Assembly (NCBI RefSeq): GCF_002161355.1
Contig: NZ_NFHL01000001.1
Span: 62,001 to 126,000, forward strand
From: Lachnoclostridium sp. An76
GTDB lineage: Bacteria > Bacillota > Clostridia > Lachnospirales > Lachnospiraceae
Direction of reading: 5' to 3'
DNA: 64,000 nt
The translations under genes were made by a program, and so were the position numbers. Shown piece after piece: positions 8,088-17,276 of the stretch (positions within the stretch are counted from its first letter, which is position 1; each line of letters starts with the position of its first letter). The notes below the pieces were generated by a model. The model was not told the origin of the DNA. It ran no database searches and saw only the letters and a list, made by a program, of their open reading frames with translations.

Positions 8088-10400
8088 ATGAAAAAGCAGA
8101 CATTGAAAACTTATTTCGGCTATGACTCCTTCCGCCCGGGACAGGAAGAGATCATTGACCATATCCTTGCAGGGGAGGATGTGCTTGCCGTGATGCCCAC
8201 CGGCGCGGGAAAGTCTCTTTGCTATCAGCTGCCCGCCCTTCTGATGCCCGGGATCACGGTGGTCGTATCGCCCCTGATCTCCCTGATGATGGACCAGGTC
8301 AAGGCGCTGAACGAGGCGGGGATCCATGCGGCTTACATCAACAGCTCCCTGACAGAAAACCAGACTGCAAAAGCGCTGGAACTGGCGAAGGCGGGCAGGT
8401 ATAAGATCATCTATGTAGCGCCGGAGCGGCTGGAGACGCCCCGGTTTCTTGATTTCGCCTGTCATACGGAGATCTCCATGGTCACAGTGGATGAAGCCCA
8501 CTGCATCTCCCAGTGGGGACAGGACTTCCGGCCCAGCTATGTGAGGATCCTTTCCTTTATCCGCCAGCTTCCCCTGCGGCCGGTCGTCTCTGCTTTTACA
8601 GCCACAGCCACGGAGCGGGTGCGGGAGGATATCCTTTCCTCGCTGCAGCTTGAGCATCCGTATGAGACAGTGGCTGGCTTTGACCGGGAGAATCTGTACT
8701 TTGAAGTGCAGAAGGCAAAGGATAAGAAAGAGCGGATCCGGGCATATCTGGAAAACCACAGGGAAGACAGCGGGATCGTCTACTGCGCCACAAGGAAAGG
8801 TGTGGACGAGCTGTATATCGATCTGGAAAACGCAGGATTTTCTGTGGGAAGATACCATGCAGGAATGGGCGCGGAAGCACGGCGGACCAGTCAGGAGGAT
8901 TTCATCTATGACCGGGTAAAAGTGATGATCGCCACCAATGCATTTGGAATGGGGATCGACAAGTCAAATGTGCGGTACGTCCTTCATTACAACATGCCCC
9001 AGAGCATGGAGAATTACTATCAGGAAGCGGGCAGAGCAGGACGCGACGGCGAGCCCGCGGAGTGTATCCTGTATTATTCGCCCCAGGATACGGTGATCAA
9101 CCGTATGCTCCTGGAGAGCAAGGAGGATTACAGGGAATACACAGTGGAAGAACTGCGGATGATCCAGGCCCAGGACATGGAGCGCCTGCGGAAGATGGAA
9201 GGCTACTGCACGACTGCAAAATGTCTCAGGGCATACATACTGAACTACTTCGGGGAGAATGCAGAAGAATCGTGCGGAAACTGCTCCAACTGCCTGGAAG
9301 AATTCGATGAGATGGATGCTTCGGAGGCAGCGGCGGATGTGGTCCGGTGCGTCCGGTCCTGCGGACAGCGTTTCGGCATGAATGTGATCGCGGGGACGCT
9401 GCTTGGGGAGAATACCGCGAAGATCCGGAATTACCGGATGGATCAGAGCACGGTCTACGGAAAGCAGAATAAACTGGGGCAGACGATGATAAAAGAAGTG
9501 ATACGCGCCATGCTGGAGCAGGGGTATCTGCGGCAGACACAGGATAAATATTCCCTTTTGAAGCTGACGGAGAAATCCGGGCAGCTCCTGGACGAGGGGA
9601 CTCCGTTTATCATCCGCTATAAAAAAGAAGAAGAGAAAAAGGGTCCGGGGCTGAGCGGAGCAGGAAAGCGTTCTGCGCAGACAGAAGAACTGACGGAAAA
9701 GGGAAGAGAGCTCTTTGAAGAGCTGCGCAGGTTCCGTATGGAACTGGCAAGAGAGAGGTCCGTACCTCCGTATGTGGTGGCGTCGGATAAGACTCTGCGG
9801 GATATGTGTGTCAAACTGCCCCTGAACGAAGGAGAAATGCTGGATGTTCATGGAATGGGGGCTAAGAAGCTGGAACAGTACGGCGGGCTCTTTCTGGAAA
9901 AGATCCGTTCCGTTACCGGAGGAGACAGAGAGGTCTGGGGACCGGTTCGTGAGAGTGACAACCGCATCGAGAACGAGGACAGCGTGAACGGAAGCGGGGA
10001 GACGCCCCTGACAGAAAAGAAGATAAAAGGGAAAAAGTCACCGTTCTGTCTCACAGAAGAGATCCTTGCCGGGATCCGGTATGTGCCGGAGACCACGATC
10101 AGCGATTTCGTCGCACAGATCAATGAATTAAGAGACGAGAAGCTGATGAAACGGCTGACGATCAAACAGCTTACAGAGAGCCTGCTGGAAGAGGGCTGTC
10201 TGGAGCAGAAGTTCCAGAATGGCTATACAAGGAAATTCCTGACAGAGAAGGGGCGCGAAGCCGGGATCCGGGCGGAGGAGAGGATCAGCTCGAACGGAAA
10301 TCCTTATGAGGTGTTCCTTTATACGGAGGAAGGACAGAAATATCTGGTGGGATTAATGAAACGGATGAGCGGGACAGATGTGAAAGCTTGCGAACTGTGA
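8088..10400 (+). CDS. recQ: ATP-dependent DNA helicase RecQ
   Basis: A 3'-5' superfamily-2 helicase for recombination and fork repair. I place the start at the ATG at 8088 (MKKQTLKTYFGYDSFRPGQ), since the upstream in-frame extension overlaps the previous gene. The 770-residue protein has Walker A MPTGAGKS, motif II DEAH followed by the RecQ-specific aromatic-rich loop CISQWGQDFRPSY, motif VI QEAGRAGRDG, and a four-cysteine zinc-binding region (TAKCLRAYILNYFG, SCGNCSNC). A winged-helix domain and an HRDC domain around residues 540-615 follow. About 110 extra C-terminal residues (from about 655) resemble a second winged-helix segment. Confidence 0.93.
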   Translation: MKKQTLKTYFGYDSFRPGQEEIIDHILAGEDVLAVMPTGAGKSLCYQLPALLMPGITVVVSPLISLMMDQVKALNEAGIHAAYINSSLTENQTAKALELAKAGRYKIIYVAPERLETPRFLDFACHTEISMVTVDEAHCISQWGQDFRPSYVRILSFIRQLPLRPVVSAFTATATERVREDILSSLQLEHPYETVAGFDRENLYFEVQKAKDKKERIRAYLENHREDSGIVYCATRKGVDELYIDLENAGFSVGRYHAGMGAEARRTSQEDFIYDRVKVMIATNAFGMGIDKSNVRYVLHYNMPQSMENYYQEAGRAGRDGEPAECILYYSPQDTVINRMLLESKEDYREYTVEELRMIQAQDMERLRKMEGYCTTAKCLRAYILNYFGENAEESCGNCSNCLEEFDEMDASEAAADVVRCVRSCGQRFGMNVIAGTLLGENTAKIRNYRMDQSTVYGKQNKLGQTMIKEVIRAMLEQGYLRQTQDKYSLLKLTEKSGQLLDEGTPFIIRYKKEEEKKGPGLSGAGKRSAQTEELTEKGRELFEELRRFRMELARERSVPPYVVASDKTLRDMCVKLPLNEGEMLDVHGMGAKKLEQYGGLFLEKIRSVTGGDREVWGPVRESDNRIENEDSVNGSGETPLTEKKIKGKKSPFCLTEEILAGIRYVPETTISDFVAQINELRDEKLMKRLTIKQLTESLLEEGCLEQKFQNGYTRKFLTEKGREAGIRAEERISSNGNPYEVFLYTEEGQKYLVGLMKRMSGTDVKACEL

Positions 10401-10477
10401 TCAGGAATCCATATGGCAGATAGAAAAGAAATTTATTCATATTTTCGTCTATATACTTTAAATATGGAGGGAACAAT

Positions 10478-11158
10478 ATGGATCATTCAAATACAATACA
10501 TTCTTTTGTCGCTGTCATCGGCGACATCAAAGATTCCAGGCTTCTGGAAAACAGAAAAGAAGTACAGCTCCGTCTCCGGGAAGTGCTGGAGAGGCTGAAC
10601 GAAAATTATAAAGAGGAGATCGTGTCCAGGTTCCTGATCACGCTGGGAGACGAGTTTCAGGGGCTTTTGTGCAGCGGGAAAGCAGTCCTGGACATGATCA
10701 ATGAGATCCGGATGGAGATGTACCCTGTGCGTCTGCGCTTTGGGATCGGATTCGGGCAGATCACGACGGACATCAAGACAGAAATGGCGCTGGGCGCGGA
10801 CGGTCCGGGGTATTACCGGGCGCGCGAGGCAGTGGAGCTTTTGAAGGAGCGGGAGAAGAAGAACCGGCCGGTATTGGCGGAGCTCTGCCTTAAGATGGAT
10901 GAGAAACTGCGGGACAAAGAGATACTGCTGAACACGGTCTTTGACCTGATGTATGTGGTGGAGAGCGGCTGGACAGACCGTCAGAGAGAGGTCATATGGG
11001 ATATGCTCCTCCATGGGGACGGCCAGCAGAACACAGCCGGCAGGCTGGAGATCACCCAGTCGACCGTCCAGAAGACACTGGCGGCGGGAAGTTACTACAC
11101 CTATGAAAGCGCGCTGAGAAACGCGGCGAAGATACTTGGAGAGATAAGGGATGATTAA
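10478..11158 (+). CDS. SatD family protein
   Basis: A 226-residue soluble protein matching the SatD family, named from an acid-tolerance locus of Streptococcus mutans; its biochemical function is not established. The N-terminus AVIGDIKDSR and the GDEFQGLL segment are typical. The C-terminal part has a helix-turn-helix-like pattern (AGRLEITQSTVQKTLAAG). GGAGGG before the ATG gives a clear start. Its end overlaps the DUF3307-like gene by eight bases, the family's usual partner. Confidence 0.8.
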   Translation: MDHSNTIHSFVAVIGDIKDSRLLENRKEVQLRLREVLERLNENYKEEIVSRFLITLGDEFQGLLCSGKAVLDMINEIRMEMYPVRLRFGIGFGQITTDIKTEMALGADGPGYYRAREAVELLKEREKKNRPVLAELCLKMDEKLRDKEILLNTVFDLMYVVESGWTDRQREVIWDMLLHGDGQQNTAGRLEITQSTVQKTLAAGSYYTYESALRNAAKILGEIRDD

Positions 11159-11486
11159 ATCAGTTTTTACAGTGCTGTTGTGTGTGCACCTGCTTGGAGA
11201 CTTTTATTTTCAGACGCAGAAAATGGCGGACAAAAAGCAGGGGCAGTTCTCCTGGACGATCTGCCACTGCCTGATCTACGGCGCGGGTTCATGGCTTTTG
11301 ATTTTCCTTTTCCTGCACGGGATGAAACTGCGGTATGTCCTGGCGTTTGCCGCTGCCCACGCTGCGGTCGATATCGTGAAATATGCGGTGTGCCGGATTT
11401 TCAGGGAACGGCGTCCGCAGCGCTTCTGTTCCTTTAGGACCAGGCGTGCGGCACGGACAGAATGGCAAATGCATACATACGGCTGA
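11151..11486 (+). pseudogene. Truncated DUF3307 membrane protein
   Basis: The first 85 or so codons encode a DUF3307-type membrane protein: HLLGDFYFQTQKMADKK, then two hydrophobic segments and AAHAAVDIVKYAV. Family members are usually over 200 residues. This reading frame changes to arginine-rich sequence after FRE and stops at 111 residues, with nothing recognisable downstream before the SbcD ribosome-binding site. I read it as a 3'-deleted gene. A short functional form cannot be excluded because the start overlap with SatD is intact. Confidence 0.6.
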
Positions 11487-11536
11487 AGGTTATCTATAGG
11501 TGATAAATAAGAGGAACAGATAAGGAGGACATCCGG

Positions 11537-12691
11537 ATGAAGTTTTTTCATCTTTCAGACCTGCACATCGGCCTGAAGCTCTTTAACCGGGATCTTCGGG
11601 AAGATCAGGAATATATTTTACGGCAGATCACGGATCTCGCGGTCCGGGAACAGCCGCAGGCAGTGGTCATAGCGGGAGATATCTACGACAAGGCGGTGCC
11701 GTCCGCGGAGGCGGTGGAAGTGTTTGACCGCTTTATTGCAGGGCTCAATGCCGCACTGCCGGACACCGCGGTGATGATGATCGCCGGAAACCATGACAGC
11801 GGTCCCAGGATCAACTGTTTCCGCAGCGTGCTCTCGCGGCAGAACGTGTACATGATCGGCCAGCCGCCGCGGGCGGAAGGAGAGCAGATCGAGAGAGTGA
11901 CACTGGAAGATGAGTGCGGCCCAGTAAACTTTTATCTGCTGCCCTTTGTCCGGCCGTCCATGGTAAAACAGCTCACCGGAGTAGATGAGAACGGCAATAA
12001 TCTGTCCTATGACGAGACGCTGCGCCGCCTGATCGGGCGCGAGGAGATCGACCTTTCCCGGCGGAATGTGATCGTCAGCCATCAGTTCTACCTTCCCGCG
12101 GGGACACATGCGGAGGACGTGGAGCGCATGGACTCGGAGATACGGACTGTGGGAAATATCGACCAGGTAAGCGCGGAGATCCTGGAGCAGTTTGACTATG
12201 CGGCGCTGGGACACATCCATAAGCCGATGAAAGCGGGCAGCGAGTTCATCCGCTACTGCGGCACGCCCCTTGCATGCTCTGTCAGCGAGGCGGGACAGCA
12301 GAAGGGGATCGTCATGGTGGAACTGGGGAAAAAGGGAGACAGGAAGACAACGGTCCTTCCCCTGGAGCCGCTCCGGCAGGTGCGCGTGATCCGGGGAGAG
12401 TTTGAGGAAGTGCTGGGACAGGCGTGCGGGGATTATGCAACCGTGATCCTGACAGACAAGGTGGATCTGGATGTGCTTGACATGCAGGATCGGATACGCA
12501 GCGCGTTCCCGAACCTTCTTGAGATCCGCAGGGAGACGATGCGCAGGGCGGACTATGGGAGGACGTACGCGGTTCAGGAGGAGCTGGATCCCTTTGAATT
12601 GTGCTGCGCCTTTCTAAATGAGCCGGATGAGGAGGAAAAAGCGCTCCTGCGGGATGTGATCAACACGGTACAGGAGGTGATGCAGGAATGA
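11537..12691 (+). CDS. sbcD: Exonuclease subunit SbcD
   Basis: Mre11-type nuclease subunit of the SbcCD complex, which cleaves DNA hairpins and processes ends. The 384-residue protein shows the metallophosphoesterase series: SDLHIG (residues about 6-11), GDIYDKAVPS, GNHDSG, VSHQF and GHIHKP. The C-terminal capping region contacts SbcC in homologues. AAGGAGG precedes the ATG. Its last codon overlaps the SbcC start as ATGA, so the pair is translationally coupled. Confidence 0.94.
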   Translation: MKFFHLSDLHIGLKLFNRDLREDQEYILRQITDLAVREQPQAVVIAGDIYDKAVPSAEAVEVFDRFIAGLNAALPDTAVMMIAGNHDSGPRINCFRSVLSRQNVYMIGQPPRAEGEQIERVTLEDECGPVNFYLLPFVRPSMVKQLTGVDENGNNLSYDETLRRLIGREEIDLSRRNVIVSHQFYLPAGTHAEDVERMDSEIRTVGNIDQVSAEILEQFDYAALGHIHKPMKAGSEFIRYCGTPLACSVSEAGQQKGIVMVELGKKGDRKTTVLPLEPLRQVRVIRGEFEEVLGQACGDYATVILTDKVDLDVLDMQDRIRSAFPNLLEIRRETMRRADYGRTYAVQEELDPFELCCAFLNEPDEEEKALLRDVINTVQEVMQE

Positions 12692-15600
12692 GGCCGCTCA
12701 GACTGACTATGCAGGCGTTCGGTTCCTACGGGAAGCGGACGGTCATTGATTTTGAACAGACGAACCAGAACCTTTTCCTGATCACCGGGGACACAGGGGC
12801 TGGAAAGACGACCATATTTGACGCTATTGTATTCGCTCTCTACGGGGAGGCAAGCTCCGGGATGAACAAGAAGAACGGGACAGAGCTCCAGAGCCAGTAT
12901 GTCGACGCCGGGACAGAGCCTTACGTGGAGCTGGTCTTCGCAGAGGGAGCGGGAGACGGCAGAGGAGAAGACACGAAAACAAATGCGGAAGCATATGCGG
13001 AAAAGTACAGGGAAAAGTACACGGTCCGACGGGTGCCAAGGCATGTCCGGCCGCTGAAGCGCGGGACAGGGGTAAAGGAAGAGAGCGAGAGCGTGTCGCT
13101 CACCATGCCGGACGGGACAGAGTACCCGCAGAAAGAGACGGACAGGAAGCTGGAAGAGATCGTGGGGCTGACGAAGAGCCAGTTCATGCAGGTCGCCATG
13201 ATCGCACAGGGAGAGTTCATGGAGCTTCTGCGGGCAAAATCCGACGACAAAAAGCTCATCTTCCGCAAACTCTTCCACACAGAGCTGTACGCAAAGATCG
13301 TGGAAGAGCTGGGGAAGCGGAGAAGGGAGAAACAGCAGGAGATGGGACAGATCCGCACGGTGTGCCAGACCGAGGTCTCGCATATCGATGTGCCGGAAGA
13401 CGATGAGCAGGCGGAAGAGCTGAATGGCCTGAAGAAGCGTATCGTTTCCTCGGACCGGCTTTCCGCGGCGGACATGGAACGGCTGCTGGACGGACTAGAA
13501 CGCCTCTGCGAAGTGTTAAAAGAACGCTGCGGCCAGGCGCAGAAGGAATACGATGGGGCGGAGCGGAACTATCTGAAAAAGAGAGACGCCCATACCGCAG
13601 GACTGCAGCTTTTAAAGCGGTTCGAAGAGCTGGAACAGGCGGAGCAGGAACTCGCCCGGTGCGCGGCGGAAGAAGCCGGGATCCGGACAGCAGAAGAGAA
13701 AGCACGGAAGATCAGCAGGGCGTATGAGATCCGCTCGGTATATGAACGGTATCTGGATGCAGCCCGGACTTTGGAGAACACGGGGAAAAACCTTGCAGAG
13801 CAGGAGGCGGCGCTTCCAGTTCTTACAGAGACATGCCGGGCAGCGCAGGGAGAGGCAGAGTCGGCGAAAGAAGAGCTTGCACTGGAGATCCAGAAGTTCA
13901 CGCAGGTATCCGAGAGAGTGCAGAAGTCTCTGGATATTTTCAGCAGGCTCCGGCAGGCAGAAAAAGAAGTTTCCCTTGCACAGGAAGCATGCCGCCGTGT
14001 AGAGCGGGAGGCGGATGACGCACAGAAAAAGATGCAGGCTCTTGAGGAAAACGAGCGTCAGTGGAGAAGCCAGGCGGAATCTCTCGCCCAGGCAGAAATC
14101 CGGCAGGAACGCTGGCAGGCGGAATGTGCAAAGGCAGAAGCGCTGGGAAAAGATATCGAAGCGGCGAAAACTTCCGCCAAAGAGGTGCAGGCGCAGAGGA
14201 ATACAGCGGACCGGGCAAGACACGATTTTGCCGGGACAAGCAGCATCTATGAGACGAAGGATCAGGAATATGAGACAGCGAGGCGTATCTTCCTCAATGA
14301 ACAGGCAGGGCTGATTGCCAGAGAACAGCTCCGCCCGGGAGAACCTTGTCCTGTCTGCGGCTCTCTGGATCACCCCCGTCCCTGTGAGATCAAAGAGGAA
14401 CACAGGGATCTCAGCCGGGAAGCGCTGGATGCGGCGGAGCGCGAAGTGGGACGCTTAAGGCAGGAGCAGGAGAAGGCGGCGTCAGCCGCGCAGGCAGCGA
14501 CAGCCCTTCTGGAAGAAAAGGAGAAGAGCCTCCGGGAAGAGCTGCTCAGGCTGCGCCAAAAGCTAAGCGAAACTCTTCCGGCAAACGAGGAACTCCAGGC
14601 GTTCGGAGAAGCGAAGACGCTGGGACAGGCGGAAGAAATGCTGGGCGTATGGAAGAAGTCTCTTGACAGGGAAGGCGGCCGGCTGGCAGAAGATCTGAAG
14701 ACTCTGAAAGAGCTCCGGGGATATCTGCTCGGGATCGGGGAGAAAAAGGCGGCGCAGAAAACAGCGGCAGAAGAGGCAGCCCGGAAAGCGGTGGACGCAA
14801 AGACTGCATTTGCCGCAAAGCAGGCAGAGTTTAAGCATCTGGAATCCTCACGGGATTATCAGAGCGAGGCAGAGGCGCGGGCAGAGCTTGCCGGTGCGGA
14901 AGAGAGGCGGAAGAAGGCAGAATCCGTTTCCGGAGCCGTGGAAGAAAAAGCGCAGAAAGCGGAGTCTGCCAGAGCGAAGGCAGAGGCGCTGATCAGCCGG
15001 TACCGGTCAGAACTTCCTTTGCAGGAGAAAGAGTGCATCCAAAGAAAAGACAGCTACGAAGCGGTCATGGAAGAAAAAGATCTTTCCGAGGCAGAGTGGA
15101 AGGAACTGACGGAAAGCTATACCCGTGATGATGCGGAGACACTGCAGGGACAGGCGGATGCATGGCAGAAACGGAAAACAGCCGCCGTGAGCAGACGGGA
15201 TGCCGCAAAAGCCGCGGCCGAAGGACAGGAGCGCCCTGTGCCGGAGGATTTGAAACAGGCGGCGGAAACGGCGGAGAACGAGATGAAGGACGCGAGGGCG
15301 CATCTGGAAGAAGTCAGAAATTATTACAAAACAGACGTTGCGGTGTATGAGTCGCTGAAACCGGTCATGGAAGAGCGGGGGAAGATCATGGAAGAGCACA
15401 GGAGGCTGGACGAGCTGTACAACCTGCTCTCCGGAAACGTGACCGGAAGCCGCATGGACATCGAGACTTATGTGCAGCGCTGCTATCTGGAGCGGATACT
15501 CTATGCGGCGAACCGCCGTTTTGACGAAATGTCGGCAGGGCAGTTTGAACTGCGGATGTTTGACATTGACAAGGCGGGAAAAGGAAAGAACCGGGGGCTT

Positions 15601-15945
15601 GACCTGATGGTCTACTCTACGGTGACCGGGAAGGAGCGGGAAGTGCGCACCCTCTCCGGCGGGGAGTCCTTTATGGCGGCTCTGTGCCTGGCGCTCGGCA
15701 TGGCGGATCAGATCCAGGAGAGCGCGGCGTCGGTCAATCTGGACATGATGTTCATAGACGAAGGCTTTGGCTCGCTGGATGAGCACTCCCGGGACAAGGC
15801 GGTCCGGGTGCTCCAGGAGATGGCGGGCGGCTCCAGGCTGATCGGGATCATCTCCCATGTGACAGAGCTGAAGCAGGAGATCGAGGATCAGCTTATCGTG
15901 AGAAAGGACGAAGAGGGAAGCCATGTGAGGTGGCAGATCAGTTAA
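12688..15945 (+). CDS. sbcC: Exonuclease subunit SbcC
   Basis: Rad50-type SMC ATPase of 1085 residues, partner of SbcD. Walker A GDTGAGKTT lies near residue 34. Long glutamate/lysine/alanine-rich coiled coils occupy about residues 210-930 and are broken near 553 by the zinc hook CPVC. The C-terminal lobe has LSGGESFMAAL and Walker B MMFIDEGFGSLD. The N-terminal lobe carries a charged insert (residues about 88-125, GEDTKTNAEAYAEKYREKYT), longer than I expect for the family. No clear terminator follows. Confidence 0.94.
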   Translation: MRPLRLTMQAFGSYGKRTVIDFEQTNQNLFLITGDTGAGKTTIFDAIVFALYGEASSGMNKKNGTELQSQYVDAGTEPYVELVFAEGAGDGRGEDTKTNAEAYAEKYREKYTVRRVPRHVRPLKRGTGVKEESESVSLTMPDGTEYPQKETDRKLEEIVGLTKSQFMQVAMIAQGEFMELLRAKSDDKKLIFRKLFHTELYAKIVEELGKRRREKQQEMGQIRTVCQTEVSHIDVPEDDEQAEELNGLKKRIVSSDRLSAADMERLLDGLERLCEVLKERCGQAQKEYDGAERNYLKKRDAHTAGLQLLKRFEELEQAEQELARCAAEEAGIRTAEEKARKISRAYEIRSVYERYLDAARTLENTGKNLAEQEAALPVLTETCRAAQGEAESAKEELALEIQKFTQVSERVQKSLDIFSRLRQAEKEVSLAQEACRRVEREADDAQKKMQALEENERQWRSQAESLAQAEIRQERWQAECAKAEALGKDIEAAKTSAKEVQAQRNTADRARHDFAGTSSIYETKDQEYETARRIFLNEQAGLIAREQLRPGEPCPVCGSLDHPRPCEIKEEHRDLSREALDAAEREVGRLRQEQEKAASAAQAATALLEEKEKSLREELLRLRQKLSETLPANEELQAFGEAKTLGQAEEMLGVWKKSLDREGGRLAEDLKTLKELRGYLLGIGEKKAAQKTAAEEAARKAVDAKTAFAAKQAEFKHLESSRDYQSEAEARAELAGAEERRKKAESVSGAVEEKAQKAESARAKAEALISRYRSELPLQEKECIQRKDSYEAVMEEKDLSEAEWKELTESYTRDDAETLQGQADAWQKRKTAAVSRRDAAKAAAEGQERPVPEDLKQAAETAENEMKDARAHLEEVRNYYKTDVAVYESLKPVMEERGKIMEEHRRLDELYNLLSGNVTGSRMDIETYVQRCYLERILYAANRRFDEMSAGQFELRMFDIDKAGKGKNRGLDLMVYSTVTGKEREVRTLSGGESFMAALCLALGMADQIQESAASVNLDMMFIDEGFGSLDEHSRDKAVRVLQEMAGGSRLIGIISHVTELKQEIEDQLIVRKDEEGSHVRWQIS

Positions 15946-16035
15946 AGGGAAGTGTTTTGTTTCTTCCCGCATATCTGTCAAGAAGGCCGGATCAGCAGAA
16001 GATGGCAGAGAAGATCATGCGGCGTTCCCTGATAG

Positions 16036-16233
16036 GAATCCCTGCAGGCGGAAGATCTGCAGGAACTGAAAGGCTATAAAAGAGCTCAGCTTGTTACGGT
16101 GTGGGATAGGCCTGATGAGAAGGTCAGTTCAGAACAGGAAATGTGGGTGCTGGATGAAAATAGGATTCTTCTTGTGACGTATGATGAAGATGGGACGGTG
16201 AAGGAAGCGGATATACAACAATCTTGCCAATGA
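16036..16233 (+). pseudogene. C-terminal remnant of a BamE-like small protein
   Basis: An open frame of 65 codons without a start codon, immediately after a TAG at 16033. The segment LKGYKRAQLVTVWDRPD followed by MWVLDENRILLVTYDEDG matches the pattern of small SmpA/BamE-fold proteins (a helix with W-G-x-P-D, then strands). No upstream part remains. It lies in a stretch with other gene fragments. Confidence 0.4.
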
Positions 16234-16285
16234 GGATACCAGGAGAACCACTGCCCACATTTTTTAGGCTCGCTATAATTGCTCA

Positions 16286-16510
16286 ATGGCTGATATCGCT
16301 GCTTCCGTGCTTGCACGGCTGAAAACTATTTTGAGCCTGATGGAGTTCTCCAGCCGAATGAAGGACTACTACGATATTTATTATATCGCCAGCAAGACAA
16401 AAATTGGCAGTGTCCCTCGTCGGGCAAACTATTATTGCACCGCGAACTATATTCCCGGCGCGATAAAAATGGTAACAATTTGGCTGAGACCTAAAAACGC
16501 GGAAATTTGA
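16286..16510 (+). pseudogene. AbiEii-type nucleotidyltransferase toxin remnant
   Basis: The segment ILSLMEFSSRMKDYYDIYYI is characteristic of the AbiEii family (abortive-infection toxin, nucleotidyltransferase). Only about 30 residues of it remain; the downstream residues do not match and the catalytic N-terminus is absent. The AbiEi antitoxin is not present. It is a decayed fragment in the 15.9-17.3 kb debris region. Confidence 0.5.
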
Positions 16511-16557
16511 TAGAGATTTGAAAAATGATTGCTAAAATCATTTCTGGAGGTGTTGAA

Positions 16558-17001
16558 ATGACACAGACAGTCATGGTAATAGATGATGAAATTGAAATCC
16601 TAGATATGCTGAAACGATATTTTTCTCTTGAAGGCTATCATGTAATTACTGCCGCCGGAGGAAAAGAAGCATTACAGAAATTAGAAAAACAGCCGGATAT
16701 CATCTTACTCGACATCAATATGCCGGATATAGATGGTCTTTCACTATGTAAGAGCATACGCAATTTTATTTCCTGCCCCATCCTGTTTTTAACAGCGAAT
16801 GCAGATGACAGCGACAAAATCAAAGGCTTTGGTGCTGGCGGGGACGATTATATTGTAAAACCTTTTTCTATTGACGAACTGGGAGCGCGGGTGTCTGCAC
16901 ATTTACGCCGCGAAAACCGCAGTAAAACAAAGTCCCGCGTTTTGTTCGTTCATTCTGGCATTGCTGACATTCGTTTTCGCGAACATGAAGTAATGTTGTA
17001 A
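16558..17001 (+). pseudogene. Orphan response regulator lacking its DNA-binding domain
   Basis: OmpR-class receiver domain starting at the ATG at 16558, set by TGGAGG. It has the acidic pair IDDE, the phosphoacceptor in LLDINMPDIDG, and IVKPF with the conserved lysine. After about residue 125 (VSAHLRRENRSK) the sequence departs from the family and stops at 147 residues, so the winged-helix output domain is gone. No histidine kinase is adjacent. I regard it as a truncated relic of a two-component system from a mobile element. Confidence 0.65.
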
Positions 17002-17012
17002 GCATAGAAAGA

Positions 17013-17100
17013 CCACCCCGAAACTTTGGCGAGCGAAAGGGTGGCGATTCTATAAAGTTATTCTTTCGAGGTCAACCCCTTGTGGGCGGTTGCTCCTTTT
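17013..17100 (+). terminator. Tandem hairpins downstream of the response-regulator relic
   Basis: A first hairpin pairs CCACCC (17013-17018) with GGGTGG (17039-17044). A second pairs CAACC (17073-17077) with GGTTG (17088-17092) and is followed by a T-rich tract. Both lie between the receiver relic and the polymerase gene. The rest of the interval up to the polymerase ribosome-binding site shows nothing else I can name. Confidence 0.45.
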
Positions 17101-17276
17101 ATATTTACAATATAGCATATTGGCTATTTTGATTCAAGAATTTGATACGAAAAGTTTTAATCATCAGTTAGCCGGACGTTACAGTTCCCTCCCTAACCGC
17201 CGGACTGGAAAAACAATCCTCTTGACCCGCAAACATTTGTTCCCCCATAATAAACGCAGAGGAGGCGAACAAAAGT

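Noticed and set aside
12574..13383. Long minus-strand open frames across the SbcD/SbcC genes (also 13612-14403 and 15007-15981)
   Set aside because: They are frame shadows of GC-rich coiled-coil coding sequence, with low-complexity translations, no ribosome sites and complete overlap with a certain gene.
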